From NCBI RefSeq assembly GCF_900101455.1, contig NZ_FMZJ01000013.1, positions 1 to 64,000 of the forward strand: a stretch of 64,000 bases of DNA, in the 5' to 3' direction. The position numbers and the translations under genes are program-made. The notes below the pieces were generated by a model. It saw only the letters and a list, made by a program, of their open reading frames with translations, had not been told where the DNA came from and searched no databases. This stretch comes from Sphingomonas sp. YR710 (GTDB lineage Bacteria; Pseudomonadota; Alphaproteobacteria; Sphingomonadales; Sphingomonadaceae). Shown here in pieces: positions 48,119-56,388 of the stretch; the stretch's first letter is position 1, and every line of letters begins with the position of its first letter.

Positions 48119-49603
48119 GTGACGGCGCCCGTCATTCCTTATGCCTTTGCGCGCCGCACCGGGCTGGTGCCGCTCGGCGTCGTCGATGGCGAGGGCCGGC
48201 CGGTGATCGGCATGCGGGACGACTGCGATCGCATGGCGCTGGTCGAATTGCGCCGCCATATCGGTCGGGCCTTCACGGTCGAGATGCTGGCCCATGATCG
48301 TTTCGATCGCGCGCTCAGCGAACATTATGCGATGGACGGGCAGGCGGCGGCGATGCTGGGCGGCGCGCTGGTTATCGGCGAGGAGTTGTGGGCGCTTGCC
48401 GGCGAATTGCCGACGTCCGCGGACCTGCTCGACAGCGCCGACGATGCACCGGTCATCCGGCTGATCAACGGCATCATCGCCGATGCCGTCCGGCAAGGCG
48501 TGTCGGACATCCACATCGAGCCTTATGAAACGAGCCTCGTTATCCGCATGCGGATCGATGGCGTGCTGAGCGAGCGGCTGCGGCTGCCGGCCGCGGTCGC
48601 GCCGGTGGTGGTCAGCCGGATCAAGGTGATGTCGCGGCTCGACATCGCCGAGCGCCGGCTACCGCAGGACGGGCGTATCGGCCTGTCGGTCGGCGGGCGG
48701 CTGCTCGATGTGCGCGTCTCGACGCTGCCGGGGCGCGCGGGCGAGCGGGTGGTGCTGCGTATCCTCGACAAGGAGGCGGCCGGGATCGATCCCGATGCGC
48801 TCGGCATGCCCGATGCGATCGATCGCACTTTCCGGGGAACGCTTACCGAACCGAACGGCATCGTGCTCGTCACCGGCCCCACCGGATCGGGCAAGACGAC
48901 CACGCTCTATGCGGCGCTCCGCCTGCTCAACGATGGCAGCCGCAACATCCTGACGGTCGAGGATCCGATCGAATATGCGGTCGACGGGGTTGGTCAGACC
49001 CAGGTCAATCCCAAGGTCGGGCTCGATTTCGCCGCCGGCCTGCGCGCGATCCTGCGGCAGGATCCCGATGTGGTTATGGTCGGCGAAATCCGCGACCGCG
49101 AGACCGCCGATATCGCGACGCAAGCGGCGCTGACCGGCCATCTCGTGCTGTCGACCGTCCATACCAACGATGCGGTCGGCGCGATCACCCGCTTGCGCGA
49201 CATGAAGATCGAGCCGTTCCTGATCGCCTCCACCGTGCGCGCGGTGATCGCACAGCGACTGGTGCGGCGGCTATGCCCCTCGTGCAGCGTCACCGCTGAT
49301 CCGCCAGTGGCCATACGGGAGGCGTTGAAACTGGAAGAAGGCGTCCGGGTCCGCGAGCCCCAGGGCTGCGATCGCTGCGGCAAGAGCGGCTATCGTGGCC
49401 GGATCGGCGTGTTCGAACTGATCCGCATCGATGATCGCATCCGCGCGATCATCAACGACAATGGCGACGAGGATGCCATTTCGAAAATCGCTTTTGCCGA
49501 TACCGGGACGCTCGCGAAGGCCGTGCAAAGGCTGGTGCACGACGGCGTGACCAGTCCCGAAGAGGCGTTGCGGATCATGCGCAGCGACACGGTCGATGGC
49601 TGA
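48119..49603 (+). CDS. gspE: Type II secretion ATPase GspE
   Basis: 494 residues from a GTG 4 bp after the gspD stop. Features: DIHIEPYETSLVIRMRIDGV, Walker A GPTGSGKTTTLY, Asp box LTVEDPIEYAVDGVGQTQVN, Walker B LRQDPDVVMVGEIRDRETAD, and a tetracysteine zinc motif (CPSC and CDRC, 36 residues apart). It is the cytoplasmic motor of pseudopilus assembly. It overlaps gspF by 8 bp. Confidence 0.97.
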   Translation: MTAPVIPYAFARRTGLVPLGVVDGEGRPVIGMRDDCDRMALVELRRHIGRAFTVEMLAHDRFDRALSEHYAMDGQAAAMLGGALVIGEELWALAGELPTSADLLDSADDAPVIRLINGIIADAVRQGVSDIHIEPYETSLVIRMRIDGVLSERLRLPAAVAPVVVSRIKVMSRLDIAERRLPQDGRIGLSVGGRLLDVRVSTLPGRAGERVVLRILDKEAAGIDPDALGMPDAIDRTFRGTLTEPNGIVLVTGPTGSGKTTTLYAALRLLNDGSRNILTVEDPIEYAVDGVGQTQVNPKVGLDFAAGLRAILRQDPDVVMVGEIRDRETADIATQAALTGHLVLSTVHTNDAVGAITRLRDMKIEPFLIASTVRAVIAQRLVRRLCPSCSVTADPPVAIREALKLEEGVRVREPQGCDRCGKSGYRGRIGVFELIRIDDRIRAIINDNGDEDAISKIAFADTGTLAKAVQRLVHDGVTSPEEALRIMRSDTVDG

Positions 49604-50819
49604 TTTCGTCTGGCGCGCGATCGACACGGCGGGCCGCGAACGCAGCGGCCGCATCTATGCCGACAGCGCGGACCTCGTCCGCGCCCGGCTGGAGGCGCGG
49701 CGCTTTTACGTCGTCGCGGTCGATCGCACCAGCGGGGAGGCGGGGCCCAGCCTGTTCGCCCGGCTCAGCCATCGGTCGCGCCGCCTGTCGTCGCGCGAAC
49801 TGACCTTGTTCACGCGCCAGTTCGCGACCCTGGTGCAGGTGATGCCGATCGAGGAGGCGTTGCGCACGATCGCGCGCCAGGGCGGCAAGCCGAAGAGCGC
49901 CGCCATTTTGAACGCGGTGCATGAGGCGGTCTTGCAGGGCTATCGCCTTGCCGACGCGCTGATGGTCGAGGGCGCGAGCTTCCCGCCGCTCTACCGTGCG
50001 ATGGTCGCGGCCGGCGAGGCTACGGGCACGTTGCCCGAAATTCTGGTGCGGCTGGCCGATCTGCATGAACGGCAGGCGGCGGTGCGGGGCAAAGTGGTGA
50101 CGGCGCTTGCTTATCCGATCGTGCTGGCGGTCGTCGCGTTCGGTGTGGTGATGGGGCTGATGCTGTTCGTCATCCCCAAGATCGTCGATCAATTCGATAT
50201 GGCGGGACAGCGATTGCCTTTGCTCACCCGCATCATCATCGGCATTTCCCGGTTCATGGGAAGCTGGTGGTGGGCGATGGTGATCGTTGCGCTGGCGGCT
50301 GTGGCCTTGCTGGCGCAGGCGATGGCCGATAGCCGGCGTCGGGCGAGGATCGACGGGCTGGTGCTGCGCATGCCATTGCTCGGCCGACTGATCCGCGATC
50401 TTCACGCTGCGCAAATGGCGCGCACCTTGGCGACAATGGTCGCAAGCCGGCTGCCGCTGGTCGAGGGCATTGCCATCACGACGCCCACCTTGCGCAATCA
50501 GGCGCTGCGTGCGGCTTCGGTAACAATCGTCGACGATATCCGCAGCGGCAACAGCTTGTCCTCGGCATTGCGTCGCGCGAACCTGTTTCCGCCGATCCTG
50601 ATTTATATGGTTTCCAGCGGCGAAGCCTCCGGTCGTCTCGACGAAATGCTGGAGCGCGCGGCCGACTATCTCGAACGCGAGTTCGATCTGTTCACGGCCA
50701 TGCTATTGTCGCTGCTCGAACCGGCGGTGATCGTCGCGATGGGCGCGATCGTGGCGGTGATCGTGCTGTCGATTCTGCTGCCGGTGCTGCAGCTCGATAC
50801 ATTGGCGGGAATGCGATGA
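49596..50819 (+). CDS. gspF: Type II secretion platform protein GspF
   Basis: 407 residues, two GspF repeats each ending in membrane helices: LTLFTRQFATLVQVMPIEEA, FPPLYRAMVAAGEATGTLPE, LAYPIVLAVVAFGVVMGLML; second half QMARTLATMVASRLPLVEGI, NLFPPILIYMVSSGEASGRL, LLEPAVIVAMGAIVAVIVLS. It is the inner-membrane core contacting GspE. Stop overlaps the gspG ATG. Confidence 0.97.
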   Translation: MADFVWRAIDTAGRERSGRIYADSADLVRARLEARRFYVVAVDRTSGEAGPSLFARLSHRSRRLSSRELTLFTRQFATLVQVMPIEEALRTIARQGGKPKSAAILNAVHEAVLQGYRLADALMVEGASFPPLYRAMVAAGEATGTLPEILVRLADLHERQAAVRGKVVTALAYPIVLAVVAFGVVMGLMLFVIPKIVDQFDMAGQRLPLLTRIIIGISRFMGSWWWAMVIVALAAVALLAQAMADSRRRARIDGLVLRMPLLGRLIRDLHAAQMARTLATMVASRLPLVEGIAITTPTLRNQALRAASVTIVDDIRSGNSLSSALRRANLFPPILIYMVSSGEASGRLDEMLERAADYLEREFDLFTAMLLSLLEPAVIVAMGAIVAVIVLSILLPVLQLDTLAGMR

Positions 50820-51436
50820 TGGAATTCGACGAACGCAACATGACTCCCCTCCCTGCTTGCAGGGAGGGGCTGGGGGTGGGTGGCGAGCATCAGCCAGCCT
50901 CCGATGGTGAGACTAACGGCCATACGACCGCATGTGTGTCGGATGAGATCCCCTCTTGTGTGCCGCCGAGTGCCTCGGCGGTACCCACCCCCAACCCCTC
51001 CCTGCAAGCAGGGAGGGGAGCAGTCGCGAACGGCTTCACCCTCGTCGAGCTGATGGTCGTCATCCTGATCCTCGGCCTGCTGACCACGATCGTGATCATC
51101 AACGTTCTCCCCGCGCAGGATCGCGCGATGAGCCAGAAAGCGAAGACCGACATCGCCCTGCTCGAACAGGCGGTCGAACGCTATCGGCTCGACATGTACG
51201 ATTATCCCGCCACCGGCGCCGGATTGAACGCGCTGGTGCAGGCGCCGCCGGGCTTGCCGCATCCCGAACGTTATCCGCCGGGCGGCTATATCAAGCGGCT
51301 ACCCGACGATCCGTGGGGCAATGCCTACCATTATGAAGCGCCGGGCAAGCATGGCCCGGTCGATATCTACAGCCTCGGCGCCGACGGGCGCGAGGGCGGC
51401 GATGGCCAGAATGCGGATATCGGCAACTGGAAATGA
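50816..51436 (+). CDS. gspG: Major pseudopilin GspG with REP-like sequence in its leader
   Basis: 206 residues as read, 60-70 more than usual. The mature pseudopilin starts after VANG with FTLVELMVVILILGLLTTIV, followed by IALLEQAVERYRLDMYDYPA, GAGLNALVQAPPG and PDDPWGNAYHYEAPGKHGPV-type sequence, all standard GspG. The leader before the cleavage Gly is about 70 residues long because a pair of inverted palindromes (50846-51019) lies within it. The ATG at 50816 overlaps the gspF stop; the last in-frame start (GTG 50958) is still upstream of the second arm, so that arm must be translated. Confidence 0.93.
   Translation: MMEFDERNMTPLPACREGLGVGGEHQPASDGETNGHTTACVSDEIPSCVPPSASAVPTPNPSLQAGRGAVANGFTLVELMVVILILGLLTTIVIINVLPAQDRAMSQKAKTDIALLEQAVERYRLDMYDYPATGAGLNALVQAPPGLPHPERYPPGGYIKRLPDDPWGNAYHYEAPGKHGPVDIYSLGADGREGGDGQNADIGNWK
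50846..51019. repeat. Paired REP-like palindromes inside the gspG leader
   Basis: Arm 1 (50846-50881) and arm 2 (50984-51019) are inverted copies of about 36 bp with one or two differences, each a CCCCTCCCTGC/GCAGGGAGGGG hairpin with a GGGGGTGGGT tail. The spacer is about 100 bp. Arm 1 is translated as TPLPACREGLGVGG and arm 2 as PTPNPSLQAGRG. Same family as 125-290 and 52293-52406. Confidence 0.88.
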
Positions 51437-51881
51437 TCCGCTGACCCGCGAACGCGGCTTCACCCTGGTCGAGTTGGTGGTGGTCCTGTCGATCATCGCC
51501 GTCGCGACCACGGCGGTTCTGTTCGCCTTGCCCGATCCCGGCCGCGGCTTGCGGGACAGCGCCGAACGCTTCGCGGCGCAGGCCGCCACAGTGCGCGACG
51601 CGGCGGTGATGGGCGCAAGCCCCATGGCGATCCGCTTCGATCCCCATGGCTATCATTTCGAACATTATGTCGATGGCGGTTGGCTTGCGACCAACGCCAA
51701 GCCGTTCCGCCCGGTCGAGTGGCCGGACAATGTCGTTGCCCGCATTGCGCCCGAAGGAACGGCGCGCATCCGCTTCGATTCGACGGGCCTCACCGATCCG
51801 ACGACATTGCTACTCACGGCATCGGGCGCGAAGGCGACGGTGATGATCGACGCCGGGGGCGAGGTGCGTCTTGGGCAATAA
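51402..51881 (+). CDS. gspH: Minor pseudopilin GspH
   Basis: About 159 residues from ATG 51402 (or 51411), inside the end of gspG. Leader ends TRERG; mature part begins FTLVELVVVLSIIAVATTAV. The GspH family follows: ERFAAQAATVRDAAVMGASP, MAIRFDPHGYHFEHY and a C-terminal beta region. It joins the pseudopilus tip with GspI, GspJ and GspK. Its leader is of normal length (about 15-18 residues), unlike gspG and gspJ. Confidence 0.9.
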   Translation: MARMRISATGNDPLTRERGFTLVELVVVLSIIAVATTAVLFALPDPGRGLRDSAERFAAQAATVRDAAVMGASPMAIRFDPHGYHFEHYVDGGWLATNAKPFRPVEWPDNVVARIAPEGTARIRFDSTGLTDPTTLLLTASGAKATVMIDAGGEVRLGQ

Positions 51882-52236
51882 GCGGACCGACGAGGGCTTC
51901 ACCCTGATCGAGTCGCTGGTGGCACTAGCAATTTTCGGGCTCGCGGCGGTCACGTTGCTCAAGCTTGAAGGCGCGACGATGTCGAGCAGCCAGCTGCTCG
52001 AGCGCAAGGCGATCGCGCAGATCGTTGCCCGCGATATCGCGGCCGACGTGCTGACCGATCCGATCGCGCCGCCGTTCGGTACCGCAACGGGTACGGATAT
52101 GGAGGCCGGCGCCGAATGGCACTGGACCCGGACGATCAGCCATATGCCGGACAATCGGCTGATGCAGGTGGTGATCAGCGTCGCCGATCCCGGCGGCGGG
52201 GAGGCGGCGTCGATCACGCTGTATCGGCGGACGTGA
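51871..52236 (+). CDS. gspI: Minor pseudopilin GspI
   Basis: 121 residues from a TTG at 51871 that overlaps the gspH end (stop at 51879-51881). Short leader MGNKRTDEG, then FTLIESLVALAIFGLAAVTL, LLERKAIAQIVARDIAADVL, and 'TRTISHMPDNRLMQVVISVA'. Normal GspI length. The gene ends 47 bp before the gspJ start. Confidence 0.9.
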   Translation: MGNKRTDEGFTLIESLVALAIFGLAAVTLLKLEGATMSSSQLLERKAIAQIVARDIAADVLTDPIAPPFGTATGTDMEAGAEWHWTRTISHMPDNRLMQVVISVADPGGGEAASITLYRRT

Positions 52237-52283
52237 GGGGGGCCAGGTCTCTTTTCTCGAATGGCGTGAGAGAGGATATCGAT

Positions 52284-53021
52284 ATGCGTTCCAAGCCCCT
52301 CCCCTTTAGGGGAGGGGTTGGGGTGGGGCCTCTCCTTCCCACCAACGCTTGTCTCGGTGAGACGCGAATGCCCCACCCCAACCCCTCCCCTAAAGGGGAG
52401 GGGCTTATATTACTTCATCGATCCCTTCGTCGAGGCAACGGCTTCACCCTTGTCGAACTGCTGGTCGCGCTCGCCATCTTCGCGATGATCGCCACCGCCG
52501 GCGCTGCCTTGCTCGGTTTCAGCATCGAAGCGCAGCACAATACCGCCCGGTCGCTCGATCGGATCACCGCGCTACGGCGGGTGTCGGTGCTGTTGGCAGC
52601 CGATCTCGCGCAAGCGGTGCCGCGCATCAGCCGCGACGCGCGCGGCGATCGGCAGCGCGCCTTCATTGGCGATCAGCCGAACGGAACCGGGCCGATGCTG
52701 GCTTTCGTTCGCGCCGGCTGGATCAACGACGGCGATGCCCCGCGATCGTCGCTCCAGAAGGTCGCCTACCGGATCGAGGATGGCGCGCTCGTTCGCCGGA
52801 GCTGGCCGATCGTCGATGGCGTCACCGATGATCGTGCGATCCGTTCGGTACTGATCCGCGGCGTCGGCGGCGGCCGGCTGCGCTACCGCAAGTCCGGGGC
52901 GTGGCGCGATCTGTGGGACGAGCATCTGCCCGATGCGATGCCGGAGGCGGTCGAGCTGACGATGACGATCGACGGTATCGGCCCGATCCGCCAGATGTTC
53001 GTGATCGGCGTCGGGCGATGA
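52284..53021 (+). CDS. gspJ: Minor pseudopilin GspJ with REP-like sequence in its leader
   Basis: 245 residues from the ATG at 52284, which has a strong GAGAGGA ribosome site 8-9 bp upstream. The mature pseudopilin begins after RRGNG with FTLVELLVALAIFAMIATAG, then RSLDRITALRRVSVLLAADL, VRRSWPIVDGVTDDR and the GspJ-type ending AVELTMTIDGIGPIRQMFVI. The leader is about 55 residues because the inverted pair 52293-52406 lies between start and cleavage site. Its second arm has no start codon after it, so it is translated whichever start is used. Overlaps gspK. Confidence 0.9.
   Translation: MRSKPLPFRGGVGVGPLLPTNACLGETRMPHPNPSPKGEGLILLHRSLRRGNGFTLVELLVALAIFAMIATAGAALLGFSIEAQHNTARSLDRITALRRVSVLLAADLAQAVPRISRDARGDRQRAFIGDQPNGTGPMLAFVRAGWINDGDAPRSSLQKVAYRIEDGALVRRSWPIVDGVTDDRAIRSVLIRGVGGGRLRYRKSGAWRDLWDEHLPDAMPEAVELTMTIDGIGPIRQMFVIGVGR
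52293..52406. repeat. Paired REP-like palindromes inside the gspJ leader
   Basis: Arm 1 (52293-52329) and arm 2 (52370-52406) are perfect 37-bp inverted repeats. Each arm holds its own hairpin (CCCCTCCCCTTTAGGGGAGG core) and a GGGGTGGGG tail; the spacer is 40 bp. Translated they give KPLPFRGGVGVGP and PHPNPSPKGEG. The perfect identity suggests recent arrival or ongoing correction. Confidence 0.92.
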
Positions 53022-54001
53022 GGATGCGGCGAGGGGAGGAAGGTGCGGCGTTGCTTGCTGTGCTGTTGCTGGTCGCGTTGATCGCCACGCTGGCGGCGCT
53101 GGCGGTTGATCGGCTCGGCCTTGCCACCCACCTCACCGCCAATGCGCGCTCGATCGATCAGGCCCGGGCTTATGCGTTCGGCGCCGAGGCGCTGGTGACG
53201 TTGATCGTCGACGATCTCACCGACCGGTCGGGCGGTTCGGTGCGGCTGCCGGCCGGCTGGCGCGAAGAGGTGCGGACGATCCCGGTCGAAGGCGGCATCA
53301 TCCATGCCCGCATCCATGATGGCGGCAATTGCTTCAACCTCAACAGCCTGGTCGAGGGCAATGTCTCGACCGGCTGGAAGGCGCGGCAGCAGGGCATGGT
53401 GCGGTTCCTGACCCTGCTGGAGATCGTCGGCGTAAGCGAAAGCCAGGCCCGGCCGATCGTCGCCGCCGCGACCGACTGGATCGACAGCGACACCGAGCCG
53501 CAGCCGCTCGGCGCCGAGGATCGCGCTTATGCCAATGCGGCGGTGCCGTATCGCACCGCCAATGCGTTGATGGCCGATCCCAGCGAATTGCGCACCGTGG
53601 CCGGCGTCACCCCGGAAATCTATCGGCGGGTGCGGCCGTGGGTATGTGCGTTGCCGAATGCCGAACCGTCGGTGCTCAACGTCAACATTCTCCAGCCCGA
53701 GCAGGCGCCATTGGTGGCGATGCTCTATGACGGGCGGCTCGGCCTGTCGCAGGCGGCGGCGCTGCTGCGCGATCGGCCGCCGGGCGGCTGGGCGAGTTCA
53801 CAGCAATTTCTCCAGTCGCCGCAGATAAATGCGCTCGCCAGCGTTTCGGGGCTGGCGGGCGAGGTCGACGTGCGCACCCATTGGTTCACGCTTGATCTTG
53901 ACGTGGCGCTGGACGGTGCGCAGGTGAAGGAGCGGGCGCTGATCGATGGACGGAATGCGCCGGCGCGGGTGCTGATGCGGCGATGGGGGAGCGGCGAATG
54001 A
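53018..54001 (+). CDS. gspK: Minor pseudopilin GspK
   Basis: 327 residues from ATG 53018, overlapping the gspJ stop. Leader MRMRRGEEG, then AALLAVLLLVALIATLAALA, which lacks Glu at position 5 as is usual for GspK. RARAYAFGAEALVTLIVDDL-like helix, then DGGNCFNLNSLVEGNVS and TDWIDSDTEPQPLGAEDRAY, ANAAVPYRTANALMADPSEL fit the GspK alpha domain with calcium-binding acidic residues. It caps the pseudopilus. Confidence 0.93.
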   Translation: MRMRRGEEGAALLAVLLLVALIATLAALAVDRLGLATHLTANARSIDQARAYAFGAEALVTLIVDDLTDRSGGSVRLPAGWREEVRTIPVEGGIIHARIHDGGNCFNLNSLVEGNVSTGWKARQQGMVRFLTLLEIVGVSESQARPIVAAATDWIDSDTEPQPLGAEDRAYANAAVPYRTANALMADPSELRTVAGVTPEIYRRVRPWVCALPNAEPSVLNVNILQPEQAPLVAMLYDGRLGLSQAAALLRDRPPGGWASSQQFLQSPQINALASVSGLAGEVDVRTHWFTLDLDVALDGAQVKERALIDGRNAPARVLMRRWGSGE

Positions 54002-55104
54002 CGAACGGTTCGTCGGGTGACGCGGCACTATTGCTGTTCGCGCGCGCCGATGTCGGTGATATCGAAGGCTGGTTCCGCCTGCGGGACGGACGGATCGCGG
54101 CGCGCGGCGCCGGGCTGGACCGGTTGGCAGGGCCGCTGGAGGGCGAGCGGGTCGTGCTCGTTTTGCCGGGCACCGACGTCAGCATCGAATGGCTCGATCT
54201 GCCCGCACTTACCCAGCCGCAGGCGGTTGCGGCCGCCCGTCTCATGCTTGCCGAACGCAGCCTCGCCGGCATCGATCATCTCCACATTGCAGTCAGCCCG
54301 GTTCATGGCGCGCGGCGCCTGGCGGCAACCATCGATGCCGATCTGCTGGCGCGTTGGATTGGCTGGACGCAGGAGGCCGGTTTCGATCCCGATATAGCCG
54401 TTCCGTTGCCGCTGCTGATCGCTTATGGCGAAGGGCCGCCGCGGCTGTGGATCCGCCATGGCATCGGCAATGTCCATGGCCATGATCAGCTCTTTGCGGT
54501 CGAAGCCGATCTTGTGCCGGTGGTGCTTGGCGAGATGCCGACCGAGCCGATGGACGAGGACCGATTCGAGGCCGAGCTGCCGTCAGCGTTGCTGGCGCTT
54601 CCGCTCGACTTGCGACAGGGGCGGTTTGCGCGGCGACGCGAATGGCGCGTCGATGCCGGCTGGCGGCGCAAGATGGCGCGCTATGCCGCGGCGGCGGCCA
54701 TCCTGCTATTGCTGGTGCCGGTTACAAGGCTGGCGCGGATTGCCTATGACGATCATGGCTTTCGCAGCGAGGCCCGCCGGATCACCCGTCTTGCGCTGGG
54801 CCGGGAAAGCCTGCCCGATGATCCGCGCGAGGCCCTGCAACAGGCGCTGGTCGGCATTCGCGGGCCAGGCCTGGGCTTTTCGAAAATGGCGGCTCTGGTG
54901 TTTGCCGGCATCCGGCAGACGCCGAATGTCGAATTGGCGGGGATGATCTTCGATCAGACCGGGGCGATGACGGTCACCGTCACCGCGTCCAGCCCCGCCG
55001 ATCTCGCGATGCTGGTCGAGCGGATCGGGCAGAGCGGAATGGTCGTCGAAACCATGCCGGGGGCCGGACGCGGCAGCTCGGTGCTCCGGTTGCACAAGCC
55101 ATGA
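53998..55104 (+). CDS. gspL: Type II secretion protein GspL
   Basis: 368 residues. N-terminal actin-like cytoplasmic domain (VLVLPGTDVSIEWLDLPALT, QPQAVAAARLMLAERSLAGI), a membrane helix near 228-250 (YAAAAAILLLLVPVTRLARI) and a periplasmic ferredoxin-like domain (MAALVFAGIRQTPNVELAGM). GspL holds GspE at the membrane with GspM. It overlaps gspK (ATGA) and gspM (4 bp). Confidence 0.9.
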   Translation: MTNGSSGDAALLLFARADVGDIEGWFRLRDGRIAARGAGLDRLAGPLEGERVVLVLPGTDVSIEWLDLPALTQPQAVAAARLMLAERSLAGIDHLHIAVSPVHGARRLAATIDADLLARWIGWTQEAGFDPDIAVPLPLLIAYGEGPPRLWIRHGIGNVHGHDQLFAVEADLVPVVLGEMPTEPMDEDRFEAELPSALLALPLDLRQGRFARRREWRVDAGWRRKMARYAAAAAILLLLVPVTRLARIAYDDHGFRSEARRITRLALGRESLPDDPREALQQALVGIRGPGLGFSKMAALVFAGIRQTPNVELAGMIFDQTGAMTVTVTASSPADLAMLVERIGQSGMVVETMPGAGRGSSVLRLHKP

Positions 55105-55583
55105 TCGAAGGCCTGATGATATGGTGGCGCGTCCGCACCGCACGCGAACGCGGGCTGCTGGCGGTGCTCGCGATCCTCGCTGTCCCGATGCTGTTCTGGT
55201 ACGGGGTCGGCAGGCCGTTCGGGCTGATGCTCGACCATGAACGGATGCAGCGCGATGATGCCGAACGGATGCTTGGCGACGTCGATGCGATGGCGGCCGA
55301 ACTGGTCACGCTCGACGGCCGCCATGTGCAGCCGCTTGCCGGGCCCCTGCCGCGGGCCGTCCGCGTAGAGGCCGAGGCGGCGGGCTTCACGGTATCGCGC
55401 GTCGATCCAACAAGCGGCGAGGGCGTGGTGCTGGTGCTCGACGCCGTCCGCGCGCAACCTTTCTTCACTTGGCTGGCGACGGTCGAGCAACGCCGCGGGC
55501 TGGTCGTCGAGCGACTGACTGCGCATCCGAATAGTGATTCGACTCTGGCGATTTCGGTAACCCTGCGGCGTCGGGCGAAATGA
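55101..55583 (+). CDS. gspM: Type II secretion protein GspM
   Basis: 160 residues: short cytoplasmic start IWWRVRTARERGLLAVLAIL, one membrane helix (about 16-36), then a periplasmic domain AEAAGFTVSRVDPTSGEGVV and FFTWLATVEQRRGLVVERLT that fits the GspM ferredoxin-like fold. Partner of GspL. Followed by a 62-bp gap before gspN. Confidence 0.88.
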   Translation: MIEGLMIWWRVRTARERGLLAVLAILAVPMLFWYGVGRPFGLMLDHERMQRDDAERMLGDVDAMAAELVTLDGRHVQPLAGPLPRAVRVEAEAAGFTVSRVDPTSGEGVVLVLDAVRAQPFFTWLATVEQRRGLVVERLTAHPNSDSTLAISVTLRRRAK

Positions 55584-55645
55584 CGTCGTCGGGCGCCGGG
55601 CGACGAAAAAGTGAACGAAGCCAATAAGAAAGGGAAGAGGTTGCC

Positions 55646-56350
55646 ATGAAGACCATCCTGACATTGCTGATCATATTGGTGCTGGGGGCGGCCGGGCTTA
55701 CGCAGGTACCGCTCAAAACGGCGGTCGAGACGATGCATCTCGGCAAGTTCGGCCTCACCGCGAGCGAGATCGACGGCAATCTGTGGTCCGGCCACCTTCT
55801 CAACGCACAGCTCGGCAAGGTTCCGCTTGGCGACGTCAGCAGTAACATGTCGTTCGCCGATCTCGCGAAGGGGCGCGTCAAGCTGGTGATCACCGGCACC
55901 GATCCGGTTTCGCAGCTCAAGGGCGCCTTCGGCTATGGTATCGGCGGTGCGGGGGTAGAGGGCTTCAATCTGGGCGTATCCGGTTTGCAGGGCGCGCCGA
56001 TGATGCCACCGGCAACATTGGTGCTCGACGGCCTGACGGCGCATTTCCCGGGCGGCGAATGCGCCGAGGCGAGCGGGAGCGCGCGGGTCTCCTTGTCCGG
56101 TACAGCGGGGGGCCTGTTGCCGATGGCGGGCATGTCCGGCCCGGCGCTGTGCCGCGAAGGCAAGCTGGTGTTCGATATGGCGAGCGACAGCGGGCATGAG
56201 CAGGAGGTGATCACCATTCTCTCGGCGAACAGCTATCGCGTCCGCGCCTTGATCAAATCGGCTCCGCTCGCGCTTGCTGCCCGGCTGCAATCGGCTGGTT
56301 TCGTCGCCACGCCGGACGGCTTTGTCTATGAGGGCGAACGCACACTCTGA
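55646..56350 (+). CDS. gspN: Type II secretion protein GspN
   Basis: 234 residues with an N-terminal membrane/signal segment (MKTILTLLIILVLGAAGLTQ) and GspN features: PLKTAVETMHLGKFGLTASE, IDGNLWSGHLLNAQLGKVPL, GDVSSNMSFADLAKGRVKLV. 'G.LW.G.' is a hallmark of this family. GspN is an accessory periplasmic/inner-membrane protein, essential only in some systems. GspO (prepilin peptidase) is not in the window and must be encoded elsewhere for the pseudopilins to be processed. Confidence 0.85.
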   Translation: MKTILTLLIILVLGAAGLTQVPLKTAVETMHLGKFGLTASEIDGNLWSGHLLNAQLGKVPLGDVSSNMSFADLAKGRVKLVITGTDPVSQLKGAFGYGIGGAGVEGFNLGVSGLQGAPMMPPATLVLDGLTAHFPGGECAEASGSARVSLSGTAGGLLPMAGMSGPALCREGKLVFDMASDSGHEQEVITILSANSYRVRALIKSAPLALAARLQSAGFVATPDGFVYEGERTL

Positions 56351-56388
56351 GCTTTGCAGCGGACTGTCCCGGGACCATAAGACGGCGC

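Noticed and set aside
50816-51010. A novel N-terminal domain in GspG
   Set aside because: The extra residues are exactly the translated palindromes plus spacer and precede the prepilin cleavage site, so they do not form part of the mature protein.
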